Shown piece by piece: positions 55,627 to 63,965 of a stretch of 64,000 nucleotides of DNA. The DNA lies in contig NZ_VKDE01000003.1 in the NCBI RefSeq assembly GCF_007097485.1, forward strand, positions 155,044 to 219,043, given 5' to 3'. The stretch comes from Carboxylicivirga sp. M1479. Its GTDB lineage: Bacteria > Bacteroidota > Bacteroidia > Bacteroidales > Marinilabiliaceae. Numbering within the stretch: position 1 is the first letter of the stretch; each line of letters opens with the position of its first letter. The notes under the pieces are model-generated. The model saw only the letters and a program-made list of their open reading frames with translations, did not search any database and was not told the origin of the DNA. Position numbers and translations under genes: made by a program.

Positions 55627-57018
55627 ATGAAGTTCATAACAGCTGTGGCTTTGTTTGCCTTAATGTTAACATCGTGTGTCACAAAAGAATCGAATTATGC
55701 CCTAATAAATGGTCAGTTTATTGGCGAGAAAGAAGGAAAAGAAATACACCTGTGTAAGGTAGAACATGGTGAAACGGCCAAAGTGGCGGTAACAACAATT
55801 AGTGCCGATGGGCGCTTTGGCTTTAATTACCCAGTTGATAAAGCTGGCTTGTATGTGTTAAATGTTGTGTGGGATAAAGCCTTGCGTAGTGTTAAAAAAG
55901 ACCATGACCTAAAGCGCCTTTACCTGGAGGATGGTGTTGAATTAGATGTGAAAATTAGTGATGGAACCTATGAGTTATTAGCAAGCAACAGTGTCAAAAA
56001 TGATGTCTTATCTGAGTGGAATACAAAGGTAGATACTGTGTTTTCATACTCTCATGGTTTTAGTTATAATATGGCTGACTACACTAGTTTCTTCCCTCTT
56101 TTACCCAAATATGTTGATGAAACAGCTGCATTTAAAGCAAAGATTAATACAGGCGATGCCAACTTTGACGAATTGATGAAGCTACTTGTTGAAACAGATA
56201 TGAATGCATCGGCGCTTACCTTTATTTATACACCTCGTGGCAAGCATCCTGAGCGTAAGGATTATGCTGAATATTACGAAACACTATTAAACGAGAAATC
56301 ACCGCAATCGGCGCGTCTGTTAGAATTGCCAAACGGATACGATTATGTACGTTTATATTCGATGTTTGCCGTTATGTCATTGCCTGATAAGCCAACTGAT
56401 TGGAACAAGGCAGCGATGGAAAATATTCCCAATGACTTATTAAAAGGGTATTATGCGCTTAATAACGTCAGCAAGTTCAGAACTTACGATGATGCTTATG
56501 TGGCTTATAAAGCAATGGTTGAACCATTTTTAAGCACTCCTTATCTAAAGGATGAGTTGAAAGCCTTTGAGATGACCATTCGCGATTTTGAAAAAGGATC
56601 ACCAGCTTTTGATTTTGCTGGTAAAGATGTGAATGGTAAGGAGCACAAGTTATCCGATTATAAAGGAAACTTGGTTTACATTGATGTGTGGGCTACCTGG
56701 TGTGGACCCTGTAAATCTCAAATACCAGCTTTAAAAGAGCTGGAAAAGAAATACCATGGCCAGCCAGTCACATTCTTAAGTATCTCGGTTGATAAAATGA
56801 AGGATCAGCAAAAATGGAAAGATTTTGTAAAGGAAGAGAATCTTCAGGGAGTGCAACTAATGGCCGATAAGGCTTTTGCATCCGATGTGGCCGAGGCCTA
56901 TCGCATCAATGCCATACCTCGTTTTATGCTAATCGATATGGATGGTAACATTGTGTCAACCGACGCACCTCGTCCTTCCGATGAGAAGGCCAATGAGTTG
57001 ATTAAAAAATATTTGTAA
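55627..57018 (+). CDS. TlpA-like thioredoxin lipoprotein (first of three)
   Basis: 463 residues. Lipoprotein signal (LFALMLTSC), a DUF4369-like beta domain (about 25-130), a helical middle part, and a C-terminal thioredoxin domain (about 325-463) with WATWCGPCKSQIP (Cys359, Cys362) and the cis-Pro motif IPRFMLID. It would reduce or oxidise disulfides in the periplasm or at the surface. The ending DAPRPSDEKANEL is shared with the two paralogues at 57087 and 59697. Confidence 0.93.
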   Translation: MKFITAVALFALMLTSCVTKESNYALINGQFIGEKEGKEIHLCKVEHGETAKVAVTTISADGRFGFNYPVDKAGLYVLNVVWDKALRSVKKDHDLKRLYLEDGVELDVKISDGTYELLASNSVKNDVLSEWNTKVDTVFSYSHGFSYNMADYTSFFPLLPKYVDETAAFKAKINTGDANFDELMKLLVETDMNASALTFIYTPRGKHPERKDYAEYYETLLNEKSPQSARLLELPNGYDYVRLYSMFAVMSLPDKPTDWNKAAMENIPNDLLKGYYALNNVSKFRTYDDAYVAYKAMVEPFLSTPYLKDELKAFEMTIRDFEKGSPAFDFAGKDVNGKEHKLSDYKGNLVYIDVWATWCGPCKSQIPALKELEKKYHGQPVTFLSISVDKMKDQQKWKDFVKEENLQGVQLMADKAFASDVAEAYRINAIPRFMLIDMDGNIVSTDAPRPSDEKANELIKKYL

Positions 57019-57027
57019 TAATCTAAA

Positions 57028-57068
57028 CTGTCTGAAAGTAATCGTTGCTCAAAGATACTTTCAGGCAG
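57028..57068 (+). terminator. Hairpin between the first and second thioredoxin genes
   Basis: CTGTCTGAAAGTA (57028-57040) pairs with TACTTTCAGGCAG (57056-57068), one G-U; followed by CTTTATTA, a poor T-run. Confidence 0.6.
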
Positions 57069-57086
57069 CTTTATTAATTGTGCTAT

Positions 57087-58445
57087 ATGTGTTTTAAAAA
57101 GGTATTATTTTCATTAAGCATTCTTTACCTGAGCTTCTCAATGCAAGCTCAAGTTAAAATTGAGGGAAAGGTTAGTTCATTTGATGGCTCAAAAGGTATT
57201 GGTCTTTTTATAGTTCAGGAAGGAGCATTGGTTTTGCATGAATTCATTGAGTTTGATTCAGACAGTACCTTTTCGTTTACCATTAAGGATGCATCAACAG
57301 GCTTTTATTCTTTGGGCTCTTCTGCAAATGTTAAATCGGTGTTTGATGAGTTTTACCTGCAAGCCGGTCAGAAAGCCAAACTAAGCATTAGGGATAAAAA
57401 GATTGTGCCGGCTTCATTGCCCAATCAAGATGCTTTGGCCTACCAGGAACAGTGGACCCTGACACGTAAAGAAGTGCTCGATGGAGCATGGCAAAAAACA
57501 AGAGAGGTGGAACATGTGGAGGGACTTGTGAAGGCCTATTACGATGCTTTACAAACCTACGTCAACGGTTTAAATACAAAGGATGGAACTTTAAAGCACT
57601 TGATGCAATTGAGGGCTCAACTGGATTTTGATATGTACTGGATGCGCACCTTTACAATGGTGCCTACCGAAGTTCATCAAGTATTAAAGCAGAATAAGTA
57701 CCTGCAAGAGATTATCGATAGAAAACACACATCGGCTGATATTCTCAAGGTCAAAGAAGGAGCTATGGCTTCGAGTATGTATCCGGGCTTTATTGCTTAT
57801 TGGAACAAAGCAGATGTAGATGATTATTTAAAATTTAGTATCGACACCTATGATAATGATACGCTGAAAGGCCGGTATTTAACCAGCCATATTATTGGTC
57901 AACGCATATCAGGAAAGTATTTTGATAAGCTAATGACCCAATATGGCAGTCTGATAGTGACCGATGTGCAGCGCCAACAACTAAAGGTATACCAAGCCGA
58001 GGTGATGAAGTTTGCTCATGGTGCCGACGCCTTTGATTTTACCTATCCTGATGCAGAGGGTAAAATGCATGCTTTATCCGATTACAAGGGTAAACTGGTT
58101 TTGGTTGATGTTTGGGCCACCTGGTGCGCCCCATGCAAAGCTCAAATTCCACATCTTGAATTACTTATGAATACCTATAAGGGCAATGATGAAATTGTTT
58201 TCATTAGTGTTTCCATCGACAAGAAAAAAGACCGGGAGAAATGGCTTTCTTTTATCATAGAAAAACATTTAGGTGGTATTCAATTATTGGCTGATTATGC
58301 CTTTGAATCTGATATAATTTACAATTACGAAATCTCTGGAGTGCCTCGCTTTATGCTATTTGATAAAGAGGGGAAGATATTAAGTGTAAATGCTCCCCGA
58401 CCATCGGACCCACAACTAAAAGAATTAATTGATGAATATTTATAA
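57087..58445 (+). CDS. TlpA-like exported thioredoxin (second of three)
   Basis: 452 residues from ATG 57087; a TTG nine bases upstream would add three residues. Signal peptide ending SMQAQ, without a lipobox, so a soluble periplasmic protein. N-terminal DUF4369-like domain, then thioredoxin domain with WATWCAPCKAQIP (Cys347, Cys350), VSIDKKKDREKW and VPRFMLFD. Ends NAPRPSDPQLKEL like its paralogues. The protease gene follows 1 nt after the stop. Confidence 0.92.
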   Translation: MCFKKVLFSLSILYLSFSMQAQVKIEGKVSSFDGSKGIGLFIVQEGALVLHEFIEFDSDSTFSFTIKDASTGFYSLGSSANVKSVFDEFYLQAGQKAKLSIRDKKIVPASLPNQDALAYQEQWTLTRKEVLDGAWQKTREVEHVEGLVKAYYDALQTYVNGLNTKDGTLKHLMQLRAQLDFDMYWMRTFTMVPTEVHQVLKQNKYLQEIIDRKHTSADILKVKEGAMASSMYPGFIAYWNKADVDDYLKFSIDTYDNDTLKGRYLTSHIIGQRISGKYFDKLMTQYGSLIVTDVQRQQLKVYQAEVMKFAHGADAFDFTYPDAEGKMHALSDYKGKLVLVDVWATWCAPCKAQIPHLELLMNTYKGNDEIVFISVSIDKKKDREKWLSFIIEKHLGGIQLLADYAFESDIIYNYEISGVPRFMLFDKEGKILSVNAPRPSDPQLKELIDEYL

Positions 58446-58446
58446 G

Positions 58447-59337
58447 ATGACTAAACAGTTATTGTTCATAGGTTTGTATGTTGCATTGGCAGCCTGTCAA
58501 ACAAGTCACCAACAGCAAAAGTCGCCCAAAGTAGAAACAACAAAGTATACGCCCGAAGAAGCCATTAATGATAACGAACGTTTGAAGTTGTTTGAAAGCA
58601 TGGCCTCGGCTGAGTATCGCGAAAATGGGGGCGTTGATGCTGATACCTATAAAAAGCAACTCAGCAGCAAACATTGCGAGGTGCCCCTGGAAGAGGAATC
58701 TATGCAAAAGGTGATGGGCTATCCTTTTTATAATACTTTTAGAAATGGTGTTTTGATGATTGGTAAGATGTATAAATGTGGACATTGTCCCGAAGATCAT
58801 ATCAGCTCAGCCTCTGCCTTTGCCATTTCAGAAGATGGAATATGTGTAACAAATTATCATGTTTTTAAATCTTACGATCCAACAAAACCAAATGATTACA
58901 TTACTTTTTATGTGATGGATTATGAGCAGAACATGTACCCAGTAACGGAGGTATTGGCTGCCAGCAAGCACGACGATTTGGCCATCTTTAAAATTGATAC
59001 CAAAGGCAAAAAATTAAACCCTTTGGCCTTGGGTAATGAGTTGGGCTGTGGCGAGGCCATCAACCTCATAAGTCACCCCGATCATCGTTTTTATACCTAT
59101 ACACAAGGGCATATTAATCGCAAATACATAAAGCCAGGATCGAGCAAAATTCGTCAGTCTATTTCAGCAGAGTTTGCCAAAGGTTCAAGCGGTGCACCCA
59201 TTATGGATGTTTGTGGTAATGTGGTTGGTGTAGTGGCTGGCACACAGAATATTTACTACGATCAGGAAGGTAAAATATACCAGAACACGATCAAGGAAAT
59301 GATACCAGTGAGTCGACTGAAAGAGTTGATTAATTAA
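58447..59337 (+). CDS. Trypsin-like (S1C/DegP-type) serine protease lipoprotein with CGHC motif
   Basis: 296 residues from ATG 58447, one nucleotide after the previous stop. Lipoprotein signal (GLYVALAACQT). The catalytic triad is visible: His138 (CVTNYHVF), Asp177 (HDDLAIFKID) and Ser248 (KGSSGAPIMD). There is no PDZ domain. A CGHC motif (Cys111-Cys114) sits just ahead of the protease domain; it is the classic thioredoxin/PDI active-site tetrapeptide but may be a structural metal or disulfide site here. Encoded between thioredoxin paralogues, so redox control of the protease is conceivable (inference). Confidence 0.9.
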   Translation: MTKQLLFIGLYVALAACQTSHQQQKSPKVETTKYTPEEAINDNERLKLFESMASAEYRENGGVDADTYKKQLSSKHCEVPLEEESMQKVMGYPFYNTFRNGVLMIGKMYKCGHCPEDHISSASAFAISEDGICVTNYHVFKSYDPTKPNDYITFYVMDYEQNMYPVTEVLAASKHDDLAIFKIDTKGKKLNPLALGNELGCGEAINLISHPDHRFYTYTQGHINRKYIKPGSSKIRQSISAEFAKGSSGAPIMDVCGNVVGVVAGTQNIYYDQEGKIYQNTIKEMIPVSRLKELIN

Positions 59338-59696
59338 TTGTTTAAAAAAAACAATAGCGTCCTAAACGATTTCATTGATATGAATCGAACTGATTGAAAT
59401 TAAGTATATTATTAGTGTTAACTAGAAACTGGGGTTCTTTTAAGCATCATGCCTTATGGCCTCTCTTTTAAATAACTTTAGTTTTCTCGAAAGCTATAGT
59501 AAGACCGAGAAGTTCCGAACTTGATTCGGAAATCACTCGGCCGCACTTGAGCTTGAGATAAATAAGAAAGTAATTTAAAAAGTAGCCTTGATCTTTTTTC
59601 CTTAGTTTTTTAGATCAAGCTAAAAAAGTAAGTTGGGTTTGGGCGAATAGCCCAATTGATAGAAATATTTAGGACAACATTGAAAAAAAGATACAA
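59338..59696. repeat. Hairpin-rich intergenic region, probable dispersed repeat
   Basis: Three hairpins: CCGAG...CTCGG with inner TTCCGAA/TTCGGAA (59505-59540), CTTGATCT/AGATCAAG (59587-59619), and GGGC/GCCC (59641-59653). The last two lie in a T- and A-rich block like intergenic repeats common in Bacteroidota. No coding frame. It separates the third thioredoxin gene from the rest of the module. Confidence 0.5.
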
Positions 59697-61055
59697 ATGC
59701 ATAAGATATTAACAACCATTGTTTTGTTGGCATGGGCTATGCTTGCTTTTTCACAAAATCAAACCACCACAATTAACTTTGTTTTTGATAAGCCCACAGT
59801 TGAATCCTTTATGTTGTCGAAAAGCAAAATAGGATCGCCAAAAAAAATCGCTACCATCTCAACCTTAACGGATACAAGTATTAGTTTTAATGATGACTTT
59901 GCACCATACATGCATGCCTTAACACCCCAGAGAAAGACAACTAAGTTATTCTTGCGACGAGGCGAGTCACTGACTGTTCGTTTGAGCGGTGATCAATTTT
60001 CGTTTGACGGAGTAAGCGCTGATATTTGTACTTACCTGAACAGAGAAAGGGAAGCAAGGAAAAATGAGAGTACTGCTTTTTCAGCTGATTGGTTAGAGGC
60101 CGAGCAAGCCAACTATCGGGATGAACTCAAGGCCTTAAAGCAAGCGAAGCTGCCCCAGTCATTTAAAGAACTTGAAAAGCAACGTCTGTTGCTATCTCAC
60201 AACTACAATTTAATTAATGCGCCAAGTATGAACGATATGTTTGGTGATGAGAAACATGCTTTGTGTGACGATTATTATGCTTTTTTAAAGCGATTTGAGG
60301 TAAAGTCGGCAGAGGTGCTGAATGTACCAGGTTGGTACACTGCCTTGCGAACAATTTTTCATCGCATGGAGCAAGAAGGACTTATTGATGCTACCGTGGA
60401 TGACTATATTTATCAACATTGTGAAAAGATAAAGCAAGAGCAAGTTCGAGAGGCTTATGTTATTTCTTCTTTAGAGTTTTTACTGGACCACGATTATCGT
60501 GATAATATTGATGCGATTGGTGAGTGGGCGCTTCAGCAAGTTAAAACTGAGGGTGCCAGAGTTATGTGTAAGGAAATTTTAGATCACTTTGACCCTTTGA
60601 AGAAAAAGTATGCCAGCATAGCTAAAGGAAGTGTGGCCGCCAACTTTGAAGGGTATACGCCTGCTGGTGAAAAGCGTCAGTTGAGCGATTTTAAGGGCAA
60701 TGTTGTGTTACTTGATATTTGGTTTTTGGGTTGCGCACCTTGTAAAAGCGAAATGCCCTATTTAAAAAAGTTAGAGCAAGAGTTGCATGACGATGACATG
60801 GTGTTTATCACCCTATCCATCGATCAGAAAAAGGAGGTGGAGAAGTGGAAAGCTTATGTAGAAGAGCATCAGTTGTGCGGAGTTCAGCTTAATACGCCAC
60901 AAGGGTTTAAAGCCTCGGTGGCCAAGGATTACATGTTGCGTGGTGTACCACGTTACATCATTATCAATAAGGATGGCACAATACATAATGCTTTTTCGCG
61001 CCGTCCATCAGATCCTAAACTTAAAAAGGAATTGGAACAGTTACTAAAACCCTGA
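59697..61055 (+). CDS. TlpA-like exported thioredoxin (third of three)
   Basis: 452 residues. Signal peptide ending LAFSQ. The N-terminal domain is short, the middle is helical, and the thioredoxin domain carries IWFLGCAPCKSEMP (Cys346, Cys349); the WATW seen in the other two is replaced by WFLG, the change furthest from the canonical motif. The cis-Pro motif VPRYIIIN and ending SRRPSDPKLKKEL are kept. It is separated from the other two by a protease gene and a repeat region. Confidence 0.92.
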   Translation: MHKILTTIVLLAWAMLAFSQNQTTTINFVFDKPTVESFMLSKSKIGSPKKIATISTLTDTSISFNDDFAPYMHALTPQRKTTKLFLRRGESLTVRLSGDQFSFDGVSADICTYLNREREARKNESTAFSADWLEAEQANYRDELKALKQAKLPQSFKELEKQRLLLSHNYNLINAPSMNDMFGDEKHALCDDYYAFLKRFEVKSAEVLNVPGWYTALRTIFHRMEQEGLIDATVDDYIYQHCEKIKQEQVREAYVISSLEFLLDHDYRDNIDAIGEWALQQVKTEGARVMCKEILDHFDPLKKKYASIAKGSVAANFEGYTPAGEKRQLSDFKGNVVLLDIWFLGCAPCKSEMPYLKKLEQELHDDDMVFITLSIDQKKEVEKWKAYVEEHQLCGVQLNTPQGFKASVAKDYMLRGVPRYIIINKDGTIHNAFSRRPSDPKLKKELEQLLKP

Positions 61056-61308
61056 GTTCGATTAAAATTTAACAGCTCAGATTTCATTAAGTGATTGATA
61101 TGCAATCTAAATTTTTGAGGCATAGTAAACTATGGCGATTAAATTTAGAGCAGTAGATCGATTATTTAATGAAAAGGTGAATGTATCCACTTATAAACAT
61201 CGATTTTCTACGTCATATTCGTTCGACATAGCCCGCTATGCCTTCACAAATAGTCCTTGAAACTTAATATTTATAAGCGATCTGAGCAATAAATTTTATG
61301 TCGAACTC
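61054..61308. repeat. Large nested palindromic region
   Basis: GAGTTCGA (61054-61061) and TCGAACTC (61301-61308) are the outer arms. Inside, AGGCATAG (61119-61126) pairs with CTATGCCT (61236-61243), and two local hairpins, CATAGTAAACTATG (61121-61134) and CATAGCCCGCTATG (61227-61240), are formed. The outer arms resemble those of the 546-650 element, including TTTATG before CGAACTC. No gene. Likely the same repeat family. Confidence 0.5.
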
Positions 61309-61466
61309 GGGTTAAAAGGCTAAATAAAAGAATAGGTTTGGTATTGGCGTTTGTGAGTCTGCTTGTTTGGTTTAGCAAGTGGGCTCTTTTTTTTAAAATG
61401 ATGCCAATCCAAATTAACTTCGATCTAGAACCCTTGATTTTATTATCCCCCAAGCCTGCCGGAGCA

Positions 61467-61718
61467 GTCCATCGGGTTATTACCTTATCTTTTGTAGCAA
61501 TAAAATGCGTCAATCGATTAAATATGTATCTCAACAAGCCAAATAAGTTTCTCAATAGGCAGAAAAACCCGCCAATTGGCTGTAAAAATGAAATCAACGG
61601 ACTGGATAATGTAGTCAATCGGCTTAAGGAAGCGCCCAATCGGGTAAATATCGGATTCAAGAGTGTGGATATAGCATTCCCTAGAGGCCGACGAGTGGAT
61701 AATTGGGTAAATAACGCT
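61467..61718 (+). repeat. Degenerate 21-bp tandem repeat (7-residue periodicity)
   Basis: From 61509 the sequence falls into consecutive 21-bp units with a CAAT core followed by an AAATA-like part, e.g. GTCAATCGATTAAATATGTA, CTCAACAAGCCAAATAAGTT, GTCAATCGGCTTAAGGAAGC. Eight units to 61676 are clear and the phase persists at 61467-61487 and 61698-61718. In the + frame open from 61338 to 61727 each unit reads as a heptad with an xNRLNxx pattern (VNRLNMY, LNKPNKF, INGLDNV, VNRLKEA). It could be a decayed minisatellite or a repeat protein gene; both strands are open for about 129 codons, so coding is not established. Confidence 0.7.
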
Positions 61719-61737
61719 CAGTTTTAAAAATATAATC

Positions 61738-63075
61738 CTAAGGGTTGATATCCTTTAATAGAGCACCTCTCTTGTCGTGCTTTTTATTACCACTGTCAAT
61801 TAGCTTTTGCCTTTGTTTTTTACTTTCCGCTTTTATTTGTTTTAACGACAGTGATTGTTGTGTTTCTTTTGAGAATCTATTTTTCTTAAGTGCAGATAAG
61901 GAGTTCTTTAGCACATTATTTTTTGCGGCAAAAGCTCTTAATGTTTTTGTGCCAATAAATGCCGTGTTATCCAACCAACGATAAATGGTAGTAAGAACAG
62001 CTGTTTCATTTTTCTGATGCATTAACTGGCGGAAAAAATAAGCTTCACTATGACGGTACGCCATGCGACGTTTTTTGATGGAAGAGACAAGTCTTACTAT
62101 TACTTTGATTAAAATGTATAAAGCCAATAAACCTAGTAAGGAGGCAAAACCAATTAAACCCCATTTTTTGTAGTTGGGTTCTGATGTGGCCGTTGATAAT
62201 TCTTCCGATAGAGTGGGATTCAGGGCATTAAGCGAATCTCTTAAGCTAGTAAGATTGGCCATGTCGGGGTTGGGCAATATACTAATGTCCACAGCTGGAA
62301 CGCTACGCTTGTAAAACTTGCCAACATAAGGGTTGTACCAGCTTAACTCTATTTCAGGTATGGTAAAGTTACCCTTCTGCTCAAGTAAATAGGAGTACTT
62401 GTCCACCCGTCTGCCATTGACCGACTTGCTATTACGCTCATCGTAGTATTTAGGTGCAGAAGTATAAATATTACCAAATTCAACCTCGCCAAGCTGTGGT
62501 TCCTCAATAAAGGATGGTAAGGTGCCTTGGGCTCGGGTGGTAATGGTACGTTGCAATACATCACCCACTTTTAACTCATCCAACTTGTTGTTCCACCTGC
62601 TTTCGATGCTGGCATTCTTAGCCACCAACCACTGTTTGGTATCAGTGTTTTTGGGTATTGGTTTCACCTTAATTTTAAAAGGCTTGGTTGATAAAGTAAC
62701 CCGCTGACCTTTGTAATCACCCTCTGCAGGTGTTTCGGTTATAATATTGAGAGCGGGAAACTCCATCTCTCCGTCCTTGTATGGAAACACAATGTAATAG
62801 AATTCTAAAGAGGCATATTTCTTATTGTTCACATAGCGAATTGAACTAAGTGTTTGCTTGAATGATTGCACAAATGCACCCTCCATTTGCAAGTTCTCAA
62901 TTTGCAGAGGTTGCGTAAACCAGGTACTGGTGTAAACAGTTACTGTTACTTTTAAGCCTTGTTCAACCAGTACATTCTGCCTGTTGCTTTTTGCCACGGC
63001 AAAGGCATTGATGTTTTGTCCTTTGCTAACAAAAGAGACCATTAGAAGACTAACTATCAATGCGTATTTTACCAT
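61738..63075 (-). CDS. batD: BatD-like aerotolerance protein
   Basis: 445 residues. Signal peptide (MVKYALIVSLLMVSFVSKGQ), then Ig-like repeats typical of BatD (VTVYTSTWFTQPLQIE, EFYYIVFPYKDGEMEFPAL, TRAQGTLPSFIEEPQL, then FTIPEIELSWYNP), one membrane helix at about 308-332 (GLIGFASLLGLLALYILIK) and a basic C-terminal tail (KKRRMAYRHSEAYFF). It works with vWA (BatA/BatB) and TPR (BatC) proteins in an envelope complex linked to oxygen tolerance. It overlaps the upstream gene by 7 nt. Confidence 0.88.
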   Translation of the reverse strand: MVKYALIVSLLMVSFVSKGQNINAFAVAKSNRQNVLVEQGLKVTVTVYTSTWFTQPLQIENLQMEGAFVQSFKQTLSSIRYVNNKKYASLEFYYIVFPYKDGEMEFPALNIITETPAEGDYKGQRVTLSTKPFKIKVKPIPKNTDTKQWLVAKNASIESRWNNKLDELKVGDVLQRTITTRAQGTLPSFIEEPQLGEVEFGNIYTSAPKYYDERNSKSVNGRRVDKYSYLLEQKGNFTIPEIELSWYNPYVGKFYKRSVPAVDISILPNPDMANLTSLRDSLNALNPTLSEELSTATSEPNYKKWGLIGFASLLGLLALYILIKVIVRLVSSIKKRRMAYRHSEAYFFRQLMHQKNETAVLTTIYRWLDNTAFIGTKTLRAFAAKNNVLKNSLSALKKNRFSKETQQSLSLKQIKAESKKQRQKLIDSGNKKHDKRGALLKDINP

Positions 63076-63965
63076 AGTTGTTTAGCTTGTTCTTCGTTAG
63101 GAAAGTATTTTTTTCTTTGGTACTCAAAGCGACGTTTTAAAAATTCCGACGGCTCGGCAGAAATTTCCCGCAATAAGATATTTTGTGCATTTTGCGCTTT
63201 CTGAGCTTGAAAATCCTCAGGCGGGGCCTCCATCTCATCAGCCTTTCTAATGCCTGTTTCCTGTTCATCAGTCACCCGCTTACCATCCTTGGGTAGTTCT
63301 TTTACCTCGGTATCCGATGTTAATTCTTCATCCTTACTTTTAGCTCTGAGCTCTTCTAGATTCTCTGCTTTTTCTTTCTTTTTATTAAGGCTGATGGCTG
63401 AGTCGGGTTGTAGTTTATTAATGGAGTCGATCTGCGCCAGTACCCTATTGTTTTTTTGTTGAGCACGCTTTATCAAATCATTTGTTGGATCAAGTTCTTG
63501 GGCCAGTAGTAAAGCTTCAGAGGCTTGTTGGTTTTGACCCGTAGCGGCATAGGCAAGGCTTAAATTATATAAGGATACCAGGTTAGTATCTTGCTTAAAT
63601 ACTTCAATGGCAGCTTCAAAGTCACCCGCTTTATATAAAGCAATACCTTTGTGTGGATAGGATTCAAATTTTTCAGATGCTTTAAAGTATTGTTCATTAG
63701 TCATCGCCTGTTGACCTTGGTAGTTTTTAGTGTACCATAAATCGTCCCAAGTGTGTATTTCACTGTTGCACGATGATAAGAAGAACAATGCCATGCACCA
63801 CTGGATCATCCAACCTTTTCGAAACCACAATACTAAAATGAGCAAGGCTACCCACAGCAGTGGAAAGCCCATTTCTAGCCACTCTTCTTCACTGTCTTCA
63901 TTCAAGCCACGGTATTCCAGATTTTTTTTTTTTTTTTTTTTTAACCATTGCTTCAACATCATCAT
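63069..63965 (-). CDS. vWA/TPR (BatB-BatC-like) protein, out of frame at a poly-A tract, 5' end outside window
   Basis: The visible frame holds a membrane segment (MGFPLLWVALLILVLWFRKGW), a second segment at WMIQWCMALFFLSSC, TPR-like repeats (YKAGDFEAAIEVFKQDTNLV, SLAYAATGQNQQASEALLLAQ) and a charged C-terminal tail with KKKEKAENLEELRAKSKDEE. The ATG at 63965 is not the true start: the minus-strand frame upstream reads PKINVNPLTLGNDDVEAMV to the window edge, as expected for the end of a vWA domain, and meets the downstream frame only if the A-run (63922-63942) had 20 or 23 bases instead of 21. So this is a vWA-TPR fusion gene interrupted by a frameshift, or a sequencing error. It overlaps batD, its operon partner. 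Confidence 0.75.
   Translation of the reverse strand: MMMLKQWLKKKKKKNLEYRGLNEDSEEEWLEMGFPLLWVALLILVLWFRKGWMIQWCMALFFLSSCNSEIHTWDDLWYTKNYQGQQAMTNEQYFKASEKFESYPHKGIALYKAGDFEAAIEVFKQDTNLVSLYNLSLAYAATGQNQQASEALLLAQELDPTNDLIKRAQQKNNRVLAQIDSINKLQPDSAISLNKKKEKAENLEELRAKSKDEELTSDTEVKELPKDGKRVTDEQETGIRKADEMEAPPEDFQAQKAQNAQNILLREISAEPSEFLKRRFEYQRKKYFPNEEQAKQLW
63922..63942 (-). repeat. Homopolymer of 21 A (minus strand) inside a coding region
   Basis: Twenty-one consecutive T on the plus strand. The run lies between the vWA-like and TPR-like parts of the gene and shifts the frame. Candidate for slipped-strand or transcriptional slippage, and equally for an assembly error. Confidence 0.9.

Noticed and set aside
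9016..61055. Polysaccharide utilisation loci
   Set aside because: SusCD pairs suggested PULs, but no carbohydrate-active enzyme was found in either module, so a glycan substrate is not claimed.
61054..61718. CRISPR array
   Set aside because: The 21-bp units are contiguous and degenerate, with no constant repeat separated by unique spacers, and no cas genes are present.
61271..61727. Two overlapping 129-codon frames on opposite strands
   Set aside because: Both arise from the 21-bp repeat, whose unit length is a multiple of three and keeps frames open; neither shows a signal, domain or start context. Recorded as a repeat instead.
63943..63965. ATG at 63965 as true start of the TPR gene
   Set aside because: It gives MMMLKQWLKKKKKK reading from the poly-A tract in a frame closed by TAG just upstream, whereas the alternative frame is open to the window edge and looks like a vWA protein.
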